The position numbers and the translations under genes are program-made. Below are positions 42,762-52,267 of a stretch of 64,000 nucleotides of DNA, in pieces (position 1 is the stretch's first letter; every line of letters begins with the position of its first letter). The notes beneath the pieces are model-generated. The model saw only the letters and a program-made list of their open reading frames with translations, made no database searches and was not told the origin of the DNA. Location: positions 43,401-107,400 of the forward strand of contig JBMTIM010000003.1 in the NCBI GenBank assembly GCA_049437325.1, read 5' to 3'. The DNA is from UBA11606 sp049437325 (GTDB lineage: Bacteria; Actinomycetota; Acidimicrobiia; Acidimicrobiales; Aldehydirespiratoraceae).

Positions 42762-43958
42762 ATGAGTCTCGATCGGATCTCGCGCCGCGTCGGCGCCATC
42801 GCCCCGTCGGCCACCCTTGCCGTCTCCAACAAGGCCAAGGCCATGAAAGCCGCTGGTGAGAACGTCATCGGCTTCGGGGCGGGCGAGCCGGACTTCGCCA
42901 CACCACAGCACATCGTCGACGCCGCCATCGCAGCGTGTTCCGACCCTGCGATGCACAAGTACAGCGCGGTGGGCGGTCTGCCCGAGTTGAAAGAAGCGAT
43001 TGCAGCCAAGACGATGCGTGACAGCGGCTATGCCGTCGAGCCATCACAGGTCCTGGTCACGAATGGTGGGAAGCATGCGGTCTACAACTGCTTCGAAGCT
43101 CTGCTCAATCCGGGTGAAGAAGTGCTCCTCCCGACCCCGTACTGGACGACCTATCCGGAGCCGATCGCGCTGGCCGGTGGCGTCACCGTGCCGCTGATCA
43201 CCACTGCCGAAGGAGGGTTCCGGGTCACGGTCGAGCAACTCGAGGCCGCACGCACGCCCAACACCAAGGCGCTCGTGTTCGTGTCACCGTCAAACCCGAC
43301 TGGCGCCATCTACCCCGAGGAGGAGATCCGTGCGATCGGGCTCTGGGCGGCTGAGCACGGCATCTGGGTGATTGCGGACGAGATTTACGAACACCTGGTC
43401 TACGGCGACAATGTGTTCCATTCGATCGCAACGCGGTGTCCCGAGATCGGTGATCGGATGATCGTCCTCAACGGCGTGGCCAAGACCTACGCCATGACCG
43501 GGTGGCGGGTTGGGTGGATGATCGGCCCTGCCGACCTCGTGAAGGCGGCACAGAATCTGCAGTCGCACTCCACCAGCAATGTGGCAAACGTTGCTCAGGC
43601 GGCGGCGCTCGCAGCAGTGTCGGGTCCACTCGATGCGGTGCACGAGATGCGTGAGGCCTTCGATCGCCGGCGCATGACCATGTACTCGATGTTGTCGGGG
43701 ATCGACGGTGTGCTGTGCCCCGAGCCCCAGGGGGCGTTCTACGCCTACCCCGACTTCTCTGCACTGCTCGGAGGAGAGATCCGGGGCCACCGGGTCGCCA
43801 CCACTCTCGATCTGGCCGACGTGTTGCTCGAGCAGGCCAAGGTCGCCATCGTGCCCGGTGAAGCCTTCGGTGTCGGCGGTGGTGCTCGCCTCTCATTCGC
43901 GCTGGGCGACGACGACCTCGCAGAAGGCGTCGCCCGCATCGCCGATTTTCTGTCGTGA
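42762..43958 (+). CDS. aspC: Aspartate/aromatic aminotransferase (class I)
   Basis: The 398-residue PLP enzyme shows GFGAGEPDFATPQHI, YSAVGGLPELKEAI, VTNGGKHAVYNCFEALL and FVSPSNPTGAIYP. The catalytic-Lys segment is NGVAKTYAMTGWRVGWM. This is subgroup I-beta, as in Thermus and Bacillus AspB. It overlaps the next gene by 4 nt (GTGA), so the three genes aspC, S9 peptidase and SLH protein are coupled. Confidence 0.94.
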   Translation: MSLDRISRRVGAIAPSATLAVSNKAKAMKAAGENVIGFGAGEPDFATPQHIVDAAIAACSDPAMHKYSAVGGLPELKEAIAAKTMRDSGYAVEPSQVLVTNGGKHAVYNCFEALLNPGEEVLLPTPYWTTYPEPIALAGGVTVPLITTAEGGFRVTVEQLEAARTPNTKALVFVSPSNPTGAIYPEEEIRAIGLWAAEHGIWVIADEIYEHLVYGDNVFHSIATRCPEIGDRMIVLNGVAKTYAMTGWRVGWMIGPADLVKAAQNLQSHSTSNVANVAQAAALAAVSGPLDAVHEMREAFDRRRMTMYSMLSGIDGVLCPEPQGAFYAYPDFSALLGGEIRGHRVATTLDLADVLLEQAKVAIVPGEAFGVGGGARLSFALGDDDLAEGVARIADFLS

Positions 43959-45877
43959 CCGGGCCGACGGTCACACCGTTCGGCGAGTGGCCGTCCCCGA
44001 TCACGGCGGCCTCGCTCGTCAGCGGCGCGGTCGGTGTCTCCGAGTGCTGTGTCGACGGTGACGATGTCTGGTGGGCCGAAGCCCGCCCCGACGAAGGTGG
44101 CCGGACGGCGCTGATCCGCTGGCGTGACGGTGCTGCCGAGGAGGTCACCCCGGCCGATACGTATGTCCGAACGCTCGTGCACGAGTACGGCGGCGGATCA
44201 TGGTGGGTGCACAACGGTGTGGCGTATTACGTCGACCTCAGCGATCAACGGCTGCGCAAACTCGTGCCCGGTCGGGAACCGACGTTCCTCACGGCTGAGC
44301 CGGGTGCCCCCCGACGTGTTCGATTCGCCGACTTCCGGGTCGATGCGGAGGGCTCGTTCGTCATCGCCGTCAGAGAGACGCACCATGACGACCGTGAGCC
44401 GACCAACGACCTGGTTGCGATCCCGACCGACGGCTCGATGGAGCTCCGAGACCTGTGGGGTGGCACCGACTTCGTGTCGTCACCCCGTCTCTCCCCCGAT
44501 GGCACACAGCTGGCCTGGGTCTCGTGGAGTCATCCCAACATGCCGTGGGACTCGACCCGACTGCATGTTGCGCCGTACGGAGACGGTTCGATCGGTGAGG
44601 TGTCGCTCGAGCTCGGCAATGGTGCCGAGGCCTGGGCCGAACCTGGGTGGACCCCGGACGGTCGGTTGCTTGCGTGCACCGACCGTGATGAATGGTGGAA
44701 CCTTGTCGCTGTCGACGGTGACACGGCTCTGCAGCCGGTCGTGACAGGCCCGTTCGAGGTGGCGACACCCGGCTGGGTGTTCGGGATGCAGCGGTGGGCG
44801 GTCACCGCTGATCACACCGTTGCTGCCGTCGGGCTGGCCACCGGTGATGAACTGATCGTGGATGGGCGGACCATCTCGATGCCCGACGCCACGATCTCGT
44901 CGCTCCAGCCCGCTTCCGACGGTGTCGTCTACGTCGGTACCGGCTATGGCCATGAGCCACAGGTCGTCAAGCTCTCCATCGATGGCCCCAACGTCCGTCG
45001 ACAGGTCCTGTCGACGGGACGTGAGCTTCCGGTCGAGCCGGGTTATCTGATCGAGCCCGAGTCGATCGTGTTCCCCACCGGTGACGGTGACGCCGTTGCA
45101 CACGGCCTGTACTATCCGCCGACCAATCCAGGCCATGTCGGCCCGGAAGAGCATGCCCCACCATTGCTGGTGCTTGCCCATGGCGGCCCGACCGGACAGG
45201 CCCGACGACAGCTCCAGCTCGGGATCCTGTACTGGACCTCGCGAGGGATTGCGGTCGTCGACGTGGACTACCGGGGTTCGACCGGGTACGGCCGGACGTA
45301 TCGCCGCAGCCTCGATGGGGTGTGGGGGATCGCCGACGTCGAAGACTGTGTCGCCGCTGCCCGCTACCTCGCCGATCGGGGCGATGTCGACGGCGATCGG
45401 CTCATGATTCGGGGGGGAAGCGCAGGTGGCTACACGGTGCTGAGCGCGTTGGCGTTCCACGGTGTGTTCGCCGCCGGTGCGAGTCGCTATGGCGTTGCCG
45501 ATCTCGGGGCGCTCGCCACCGACACCCACAAGTTCGAGAGCCGCTACCTCGACACACTGATCGGGCCGTGGCCCGAATCCAAGGCGGTGTACGACGATCG
45601 GTCTCCGATCAATCATGTCGACAAGTTCTCCGCTCCCATGATCGTGCTGCAGGGCGACGAGGATGCCATCGTCCCGCCCAACCAGAGCGAGATGATCGTC
45701 GCTGCGCTCGAGGAGCGGGGTGTGCCCGTGAGCTACCTGCTCTTCGAGGGTGAACAACACGGATTCCGCAAAGCCGAGAACGTCATTTCCGCACTTGAAG
45801 CCGAGTTGGCGTTTTTCGGCGCGATGCTGGAGTTCGTGCCTGCCGATGAGCTCCCGCCGCTCGACATTCGCCGTTGA
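43955..45877 (+). CDS. S9 (prolyl oligopeptidase) family serine peptidase
   Basis: The 640-residue protein has an N-terminal beta-propeller of about 370 residues and a C-terminal alpha/beta-hydrolase domain. The nucleophile is in GGSAGGY, the acid in QGDEDAIVPPNQ, and the catalytic His in GEQHGFRK. It resembles dipeptidyl aminopeptidase/acylaminoacyl-peptidase enzymes. No signal peptide is seen, so it is likely cytoplasmic. The GTG start overlaps the aminotransferase stop; the stop overlaps the start of the next gene (TTGA). Confidence 0.93.
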   Translation: MTGPTVTPFGEWPSPITAASLVSGAVGVSECCVDGDDVWWAEARPDEGGRTALIRWRDGAAEEVTPADTYVRTLVHEYGGGSWWVHNGVAYYVDLSDQRLRKLVPGREPTFLTAEPGAPRRVRFADFRVDAEGSFVIAVRETHHDDREPTNDLVAIPTDGSMELRDLWGGTDFVSSPRLSPDGTQLAWVSWSHPNMPWDSTRLHVAPYGDGSIGEVSLELGNGAEAWAEPGWTPDGRLLACTDRDEWWNLVAVDGDTALQPVVTGPFEVATPGWVFGMQRWAVTADHTVAAVGLATGDELIVDGRTISMPDATISSLQPASDGVVYVGTGYGHEPQVVKLSIDGPNVRRQVLSTGRELPVEPGYLIEPESIVFPTGDGDAVAHGLYYPPTNPGHVGPEEHAPPLLVLAHGGPTGQARRQLQLGILYWTSRGIAVVDVDYRGSTGYGRTYRRSLDGVWGIADVEDCVAAARYLADRGDVDGDRLMIRGGSAGGYTVLSALAFHGVFAAGASRYGVADLGALATDTHKFESRYLDTLIGPWPESKAVYDDRSPINHVDKFSAPMIVLQGDEDAIVPPNQSEMIVAALEERGVPVSYLLFEGEQHGFRKAENVISALEAELAFFGAMLEFVPADELPPLDIRR

Positions 45878-47691
45878 ACCTCCTGGTCCGCGTCGTCCTC
45901 GCCGCCCTCATGATCACCTCACTGGTGACAGGCGGGCCCGATCCGGTCGATGCCGCCCGGGGAGACGGCCTGCTCGACGTGTACGTGGACGACAGCAGGG
46001 GAGTGGCCCTCGCCCATGCCACCATCGAGCTCGACGGCCGCACTGCGGTCACCGACATGTGGGGTCGAGCTGCGATCTCGGGTGCCGATGCTGGAACGGT
46101 CACGGTCAGCCATCCGCGGTTCCCTCGACGCTCGGTCGAGTGGTCCGGTGCGGGCGACCGCGTCCGGGTGACGCTCGGTGCGCCGGTCATGCGTGCCATT
46201 CATGTTGCAGGCACGCTGGTCGGTACGCGGCAGTGGGACAATCTGGTCGGCCTCGTGGAGCGGACGTCGCTCAACGCGTTCATGCTCGATCTCAAGGACG
46301 AGTCGGGCCGAGTGTTTCCCGAAACCGAGTCGTCGTGGGCGATCGCTGCGGGCGCAAACCTCGATCGTTGGAATCTGGCTGACGTCACCGCCGATCTGCA
46401 CAGTCGCGGCATCCATGTGATCGCCCGGATCGTGGCGTTCCAGGATCCGGTGGCCGGCAGGAGCCTTCCGGACATGGCGGTGCGTACGACCGGAGGGCAG
46501 GTCTTTTCCCGTCGCGGCCAGACGTTCCTCGATCCCACCGATCCGAACGCGCGTGAGTACGCGTTGCAACTTGCCGAGGAGGCCTGCGCAGCGGGTGTCG
46601 ACGAAGTCCAGTTCGACTACGTGCGGTATCCCGACGCAAACCAGTCTGTGCTGGTGTTCGACGCCGGGAGCACCGAAGAGGTTCGGGTGGGCACGATCAC
46701 CGGGTTCTTGGCCGACGCGGAGGAGCGGGTTGGCGCGCTGTGTCAGACCGCAGCCGACATCTTCGGATTCGTGACGTCGGTGCCCGGTGACGGTGGGATC
46801 GGGCATCAGGTCGAAGCGTTGGCGGACGTGACCGACGTGTTGTCGCCGATGGTCTATCCCAACCACTGGGGTCCGGGCTGGTTCGGGTACCTCTCGCCGG
46901 AAGACCATCCGGGCGGGGTGATCGACCAGTCGATGCGAAACGTGCTCGAACGCGTTGCGGGTCGGACGACTGTCCGGCCCTGGTTGCAGGACTTCGGGGG
47001 GTATGGGCCGCAGGAGGTCCGGGCGCAGATCGATGCGGCTGACGCACTCGGACTCGGGTGGATGCTCTGGAATGCGGGCAGCGTCTTCACCGATGGTGGA
47101 ATCCCTGGTGCCGACGAGATCCTGACACCGGCTCGGATCCCGGCGCCGGTCGAGGAGATGCGTCCACCGTCGGGGTTCTGGGACGTGCCGGCCACGAATG
47201 GGTACACGCAGGCGATCGCATGGCTCGGAGCCAGAGGCATCACCGAGGGCTGCAATCCGCCCTGGCGTGACAGCTACTGCCCTGATCGCGACTTGACACG
47301 CGGGGAAGCGGCCGCCTTGTTCGTGCGCGCCTTCGGCGTTCCGGAGACCGGCATCGACCGCTTCGTCGACGACAACGGTGCGACCCATGAGGCCCACATC
47401 AACGCACTTGCCGCTGCGGGCATTGCCGACGGGTGTGACGAAGATCGCTTCTGCGCCGGCGACGTGTTGACCCGTCAGGAGATGGCCTCGATGATCGCTC
47501 GAGCGCTCGACTTGCCTGCGGCCACCGCAACCGACACGTTCGTCGACGATGACGGCAGCGAACACGAGGCAGATATCGAACGGATCGCTGCAGCCGGGAT
47601 CACGCGGGGATGCTCCGAGATCCACTTCTGTCCTCTGCAACCCATCCGGCGCGACGAGGCAGCAGCGATGTTGTTTCGCGCCGTGGCCTGA
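45874..47691 (+). CDS. Secreted glycosidase-like TIM-barrel protein with three SLH-like repeats
   Basis: The 605-residue protein has a signal peptide (about 1-27), a short carboxypeptidase-regulatory-like beta domain (about 30-105), then a TIM-barrel domain resembling the putative glycosyl hydrolase family PF13200. Barrel motifs are FMLDLKDESGRVFPETE, HVIARIVAFQDP, VDEVQFDYVRYPD and VLSPMVYPNHWGPGW. The last 180 residues are three SLH-like units with paired cysteines (GCNPPWRDSYCPD, GCDEDRFCAGD, GCSEIHFCPLQ). SLH domains usually bind the cell wall. The TTG start overlaps the peptidase stop; the signal peptide favours it. Confidence 0.82.
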   Translation: MNLLVRVVLAALMITSLVTGGPDPVDAARGDGLLDVYVDDSRGVALAHATIELDGRTAVTDMWGRAAISGADAGTVTVSHPRFPRRSVEWSGAGDRVRVTLGAPVMRAIHVAGTLVGTRQWDNLVGLVERTSLNAFMLDLKDESGRVFPETESSWAIAAGANLDRWNLADVTADLHSRGIHVIARIVAFQDPVAGRSLPDMAVRTTGGQVFSRRGQTFLDPTDPNAREYALQLAEEACAAGVDEVQFDYVRYPDANQSVLVFDAGSTEEVRVGTITGFLADAEERVGALCQTAADIFGFVTSVPGDGGIGHQVEALADVTDVLSPMVYPNHWGPGWFGYLSPEDHPGGVIDQSMRNVLERVAGRTTVRPWLQDFGGYGPQEVRAQIDAADALGLGWMLWNAGSVFTDGGIPGADEILTPARIPAPVEEMRPPSGFWDVPATNGYTQAIAWLGARGITEGCNPPWRDSYCPDRDLTRGEAAALFVRAFGVPETGIDRFVDDNGATHEAHINALAAAGIADGCDEDRFCAGDVLTRQEMASMIARALDLPAATATDTFVDDDGSEHEADIERIAAAGITRGCSEIHFCPLQPIRRDEAAAMLFRAVA

Positions 47692-47754
47692 GCGTTCACG
47701 CAGTGTTCACGGGATCTCGTTGCTGGGCCAAGAGTTGCTGGCGATGCTGAGTGG

Positions 47755-49323
47755 ATGAGCCGGGTTCTGGTCACCGAGAAGATTGCCGACGCGGGGCTGG
47801 ACGCGCTGCGAGCCGCCGGCCACGACGTCGATCTCCGACTCGGCCTCTCTGCCGAGGAGACCAGTGCTGCAGTCGCCGGGGCGCACGCGCTGATCGTCCG
47901 TTCTGCCACCCAGGTCGATCGGGCCGTCCTTGCCGCAGGTACCGACCTTGTCGTGGTCGGTCGTGCCGGTGTCGGACTCGACAACATCGACACTCGCGCA
48001 GCAACCGAGCGCGGCGTGATGGTGGTGAACGCGCCCGAGTCCAATATCACCTCAGCTGCAGAACACACCCTCGCCATGCTGTTGGCGCAGGCCCGCAACA
48101 TCCCTCAGGCTCACGCTGCGCTCGTCGATGGGCGGTGGGAGCGGTCGCAGTGGGAGGGCGTCGAGGTCGCCGACAAGACGCTCGGCGTCATCGGCCTGGG
48201 GCGAATCGGCACCCTGGTCGCGGCCCGCGCTGCTGCGTTCGGAATGCGGATCGTTGCCCACGATCCCTTTGTTTCGGCGGCAGCAGCCGAACGTCTCGAC
48301 ATCGAACTTCTCGACCTCGATGATCTCGTCGCCTGCGCCGACTTTCTCACCATCCATGTTGCGAAGACTCCCGAGACGGTTGGTCTTCTCGACAGGGAGC
48401 GGCTCGCACGTGCCAAATCAACTCTTCGCATCGTCAATGTCGCTCGTGGCGGGATCATCGACGAGGCAGCCCTCGCCGATGCGGTGCGTGCGGGCACGGT
48501 GGCTGGTGCTGCGATCGATGTGTTCGACGACGAACCGACCACCGACTCCCCGCTGATCGGGGTTCCGGGCATCGTTGTCACACCCCACCTCGGGGCGAGT
48601 ACTCGCGAGGCGCAGGATCGCGCCGGTGAGCAGATCGCCGAGCAGGTCCTTCGGGCGCTCGCCGGTGATTTCGTGCCGTTCGCCGTGAATGTTGCAGCTG
48701 GGCCTGCCTCGGGTGTGCTGCGTGAGCATCTTCCGCTCTGCGAGGCGCTTGGCGCGGTCTACGGCTCGCTCGCCCGCAACCTGCCCGCGACCATCGATCT
48801 CGAGTTGCGTGGCGAGGTGGGGGAGGGCGATGCGTCGCTCGGCCGTCTGAGTTTCCTGAAGGGTTTGCTCGGCCAGACATCCAGTGACCCGGTGAGCTAC
48901 GTCAACGCTGCTGACCTCGCGGAGGCTCGCGGTCTCGATGTTCGGGTCATCACGAGCCAAGCACCGAAGGATCACGTCAACACCGTTCGGGTCGAGGCCG
49001 GTGGGTTGACGGTGGCAGGGACGATCTCGACGCTCGATGGTCAGCCTCGCTTGATCGAGGTCGACGGTCACCGACTCGAAATCCGGATGAGTGAGAACAT
49101 GCTGTTCGTTCGCAACGAGGACGTTCCCGGCATGGTCGGACATGTCGGCGCAGCACTGGGTGACGCTGGGATCAACATTTCGAACATGCACATCGGCGAA
49201 GACGACGACGGCGTTGCCGCCGTGATGGTGGTCTGCACCGACGGACCGGTCCCGCAGGCGGTACAGGACTCGTTGCGCGCGCTGAACGGCGTGAGATCGG
49301 TGCGGACCGTCCGGCTCTCCTGA
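47755..49323 (+). CDS. serA: D-3-phosphoglycerate dehydrogenase
   Basis: SerA oxidises 3-phosphoglycerate in the first step of serine synthesis. The 522-residue protein has the NAD domain (GVIGLGRIGTLVAARAAAFGM), the substrate motif GRAGVGLDNID, NVARGGIIDEAALADAV and HLGASTREAQDRAG. An intervening domain and a C-terminal ACT domain (about 450-522, NISNMHIGED) follow; the long form is typical of actinobacteria, and serine feedback through ACT is likely. No TANNNT element was found upstream. It abuts the stop of the convergent next gene. Confidence 0.96.
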   Translation: MSRVLVTEKIADAGLDALRAAGHDVDLRLGLSAEETSAAVAGAHALIVRSATQVDRAVLAAGTDLVVVGRAGVGLDNIDTRAATERGVMVVNAPESNITSAAEHTLAMLLAQARNIPQAHAALVDGRWERSQWEGVEVADKTLGVIGLGRIGTLVAARAAAFGMRIVAHDPFVSAAAAERLDIELLDLDDLVACADFLTIHVAKTPETVGLLDRERLARAKSTLRIVNVARGGIIDEAALADAVRAGTVAGAAIDVFDDEPTTDSPLIGVPGIVVTPHLGASTREAQDRAGEQIAEQVLRALAGDFVPFAVNVAAGPASGVLREHLPLCEALGAVYGSLARNLPATIDLELRGEVGEGDASLGRLSFLKGLLGQTSSDPVSYVNAADLAEARGLDVRVITSQAPKDHVNTVRVEAGGLTVAGTISTLDGQPRLIEVDGHRLEIRMSENMLFVRNEDVPGMVGHVGAALGDAGINISNMHIGEDDDGVAAVMVVCTDGPVPQAVQDSLRALNGVRSVRTVRLS

Positions 49324-49743
49324 TCAGCGTTTCGCCTGCCGGAAGCCATCGGCTTCGGCATCTTCGCCCGTGCAGTAGCAGCGTTCGGCCCGTGTTCGCT
49401 CGTAGGACCCCCCACCCGGAATGTGGAAGATCATGCTTCCCGCATTGGCCTTGATCGGGTGCGAGTCGGGGCAGGCGCCATCGTTCGGCTCCACCCATGG
49501 TGACGCCTTGGTGGCCCGGGAGCGATCGTCTTGGTCGCTCTCGTGCGCAGCCGGCCGCGCAGCGAACTGCACCGGCGCCGTTCGGACCTCGACCTCGGGT
49601 TCGGCGACGAGCGGCGGCCACGAGGCCACGCCGGCCGCTTCGGGTGGACGGGGCCGCCGAACGGAACGGGCGAGGCCGTACACGAGTGCGGCTGCTGTCC
49701 CGAGGCTGCTGATCTTGAGAAGGCGTCGGAGCGCTGGGAGCAT
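49324..49743 (-). CDS. Small membrane protein with C-terminal sunset-like domain
   Basis: The 139-residue protein has an N-terminal hydrophobic stretch (about 12-24), a basic Pro-rich linker and a C-terminal domain of about 50 residues. That domain (CPDSHPIKANAGSMIFHIPGG, then ERCYCTGEDAEADGFRQAKR) matches the pattern of the short metal- or nucleic-acid-associated sunset domain often seen in actinobacteria. Three cysteines are visible. The ATG at 49743 is chosen because a TACCGT element lies 6 nt upstream, although an in-frame start at 49773 exists. Function unknown. Confidence 0.7.
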   Translation of the reverse strand: MLPALRRLLKISSLGTAAALVYGLARSVRRPRPPEAAGVASWPPLVAEPEVEVRTAPVQFAARPAAHESDQDDRSRATKASPWVEPNDGACPDSHPIKANAGSMIFHIPGGGSYERTRAERCYCTGEDAEADGFRQAKR

Positions 49744-49749
49744 GCGTTG

Positions 49750-49755
49750 ACGGTA
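49750..49755 (-). promoter_or_regulatory. -10 element (TACCGT) of the sunset-domain gene
   Basis: Minus-strand TACCGT lies 6 nt before the ATG at 49743 and decides the start over the one at 49773. Confidence 0.45.
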
Positions 49756-49799
49756 GCCGACACCGGGTCGCATCGGACCCGGTGTCGACGGCGCCGCGA

Positions 49800-52178
49800 T
49801 CAGTTCAAGGTGATGCGACCGAGGCGATCGAGGTCGTACAGGTCGTTGATCTGCAGGGTGCCAGGAGCATCCGGGCTGGGATAGCCCCAGTCGGTACCGA
49901 GCGTCCAGAGTTCGTCACCGCCGAGGACCATGGTGCGAACGATGGTCGGCATCTGGTTCCAACGCGGCCAGCACATCCAGACGCCGGCACCGTCGGGGAT
50001 GGGGAGGTCGATCCGGGCTGCCTCTTCGAGAAGCCAACGCTCCTCGTAGCAGTCGAAACCGGTGGCCGATGGCCTCTCGCCGTCCTTGCACAGCCGAATC
50101 TGTCCTTCCTGCTCGAAGGCGATGATCCACTCGAGTTCGGATTCGAACTTTTGCTCGTCATCGGCGTCGAAGCCGGGGATGTCGTCTCCGGTGATCCGGC
50201 GACAGCCGGTGACACCGGGTTCTGCTTGGGGATCGGCGTGGTCGATGCGACCGACCTCGGTGATCTCGGTACCGTCGATCCGCAGGACGATGGCCCCGGC
50301 CCAATGACCGCTCTCGTCGTAGCTGGAGAGCGGCACGACAGCCAGCTGTTCTGCTTCCCACCACAGGAAGCTTCGGTGCTCCCAGCCGACGTCGTTCCAG
50401 CCGCCCGGAGCGGACCAGACGGCAACCTCTTCGGGGTTGGCCGGGTCGCTCACGTCGAAGACGGAAACCTTCGACCCGGTGATCCGACCGTCGTCGGTGC
50501 CGTCGGAACCAACCCCGAGCACCCGGCCTTCGCCGATGGGGTGAAGGTAACTGGAGAAGCCGGGGATCTTCAGCTCTCCGACGACTTGGGGGTTCTCTGG
50601 ATCGCTCAGATCGAGGGTGTAGAAGGGGTCGATCTGGCGGAAGGTCACCACATAGCCGACATCACCGACCATCCGCACCGACTGCACCGCCTCCCCTCTG
50701 CCCATGTCCCCGACCGAGCCGACCTCGACGAGAGCTCCCTCGGTCTCCCGCAATACCCGAACGTGGGTCTCGGACGTCTCGTCCCATGTCTCGCCCGTGG
50801 TGGTCACGACTCGCAGGTGACCGTTGTGTTCACTCAGGTTGAACTGGTTGCGGATGTCGCCAGCCACCGAACCCGATGCCATGTATGCCGCATCGTCTCC
50901 GGAGAGGGCGAAGCGATGGATCGACGTGCGGCGGGCGTCCCACACCCGCTGCCAGGCGTCCTCGTCGTCCTCGAAGAGCCGGAAGTCGGGCCATGTCTGG
51001 GTAGCGACATACACCGACTCCGTCGATGCATACACCGTGCTTCCGGGGGCGAGGACGCTCGTCGTTGTGTGGTCCGTGATGTCACCACCGACGCCGATGT
51101 TGATCACGGAGAGCACGCCGAAACCGGAGAACTCGGTTGGTGCGTGGACGGCACCGCAGTCGGGGAGCAGGCCGGTTTCGATCGTCTCTCCGTTGTCGTC
51201 GACGATTCCGTACGCCGGGAGCCAGGACTCGAGCTGGGAGCCGAGCACCGCAGCACGGTTGGCGTTCTCGGCGATGTCCTCGCCTGCTTCGCTCTGGGGA
51301 TAGACGAAGGGGAAGTTGTACTGGGGATTGCTGCGAACGATGACTCGGGCCGTACCGTCGACAGCCCGACTCGAAACGTAGTCGCCCTCGACGAACAGCT
51401 CACCGATCAGCGTGGGCTGGTCTGCGGTGAGCTGTATGCGAGCGATGCGCACGACGCTGCTCCCGCCGTACCAACTGTCCTCGATGGCGATGGAGGCTGC
51501 GGCGTCCGTGCCGCTGCCCGCTTCGGGGGTGAGGCTGTCGACCATGTCTTGGCCACCCCAGCCGGAGCTGACGAGGAGCAGATCATCTCCGTCGAGGAAG
51601 AGTTCGCCCTGCCAGATGTCGTCGGGGAGGTCGAGCGTGCCGACAACCGTTCGAGCACCGGCATCGACGACGATGAGTTGCCGGGCGGCGATGACGAAGA
51701 CGCGGTTGCCATCGGTCTTGATGATGTCGGCCTCGTCGACACCGAGTTCCTGCACGTTGGTTCCCGAGAAGTCGACGCCCTCGACCGGCGCGGCTTGGCC
51801 GCCGGCTGTCGACGCGACGCTGTCCTCGGCCATGTCGAAAGCGGCACCGGAGTCGTCACCGTCCATCGCCTCGTCAACCGCCATGCTGTCGCGAGCAAAA
51901 ACCGGACCGTACCAACCGTCGGTGTCGAGTCCCCATGGGGTGACGCGGTCGGCGGCTGCGGACCGGAGGTGGTCGAGCAGCGTGTCGCAGTCGTCGAAGC
52001 CGGAGAGGCCCGACGTCAACACGATCTCGTCCCCGTCGACTTCGATGACGATCTCGCCGTTGTCATTCGTTGCCAGTTCGCCGTTCCCGGGTGAGGTGGA
52101 CGAGTCGTCATCGCTGCATGCAGCAGCGATGACGGCCAGGATCACGAGGAGGGAAAGAGGAACGAGATTTCTGCGCAC
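49800..52178 (-). CDS. Secreted beta-propeller lipoprotein (PF09826-type)
   Basis: The 792-residue product has a lipoprotein signal (VILAVIAAAC, lipid C21), a 25-residue linker, and a large domain resembling the C-terminal beta-propeller family of secreted proteins. Typical blocks are TNVQELGVDEADIIKTDG, VFVIAARQLIVVDA and RIVRMVGDVGYVVTFRQIDP-like segments. No catalytic motif is visible. The GTG at 52178 has GGAGA upstream. The long open frame further upstream is rejected because the signal peptide begins here. It follows leuD on the same strand but with 89 bp between and no evident functional link. Confidence 0.85.
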   Translation of the reverse strand: MRRNLVPLSLLVILAVIAAACSDDDSSTSPGNGELATNDNGEIVIEVDGDEIVLTSGLSGFDDCDTLLDHLRSAAADRVTPWGLDTDGWYGPVFARDSMAVDEAMDGDDSGAAFDMAEDSVASTAGGQAAPVEGVDFSGTNVQELGVDEADIIKTDGNRVFVIAARQLIVVDAGARTVVGTLDLPDDIWQGELFLDGDDLLLVSSGWGGQDMVDSLTPEAGSGTDAAASIAIEDSWYGGSSVVRIARIQLTADQPTLIGELFVEGDYVSSRAVDGTARVIVRSNPQYNFPFVYPQSEAGEDIAENANRAAVLGSQLESWLPAYGIVDDNGETIETGLLPDCGAVHAPTEFSGFGVLSVINIGVGGDITDHTTTSVLAPGSTVYASTESVYVATQTWPDFRLFEDDEDAWQRVWDARRTSIHRFALSGDDAAYMASGSVAGDIRNQFNLSEHNGHLRVVTTTGETWDETSETHVRVLRETEGALVEVGSVGDMGRGEAVQSVRMVGDVGYVVTFRQIDPFYTLDLSDPENPQVVGELKIPGFSSYLHPIGEGRVLGVGSDGTDDGRITGSKVSVFDVSDPANPEEVAVWSAPGGWNDVGWEHRSFLWWEAEQLAVVPLSSYDESGHWAGAIVLRIDGTEITEVGRIDHADPQAEPGVTGCRRITGDDIPGFDADDEQKFESELEWIIAFEQEGQIRLCKDGERPSATGFDCYEERWLLEEAARIDLPIPDGAGVWMCWPRWNQMPTIVRTMVLGGDELWTLGTDWGYPSPDAPGTLQINDLYDLDRLGRITLN

Positions 52179-52267
52179 GTTGGTTCTCCGGGTTCGCAGG
52201 GTTTGGATGACCGTGAGACGCTCACAGGTCCAGTTTGGTTCCCCGGACGTGCGAATTTCCCAATGCG

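Noticed and set aside
49782..52094. 770-codon open frame opposite the beta-propeller gene
   Set aside because: It is antisense to a protein with a clear lipoprotein signal and domain pattern; the translation has no recognisable motifs.
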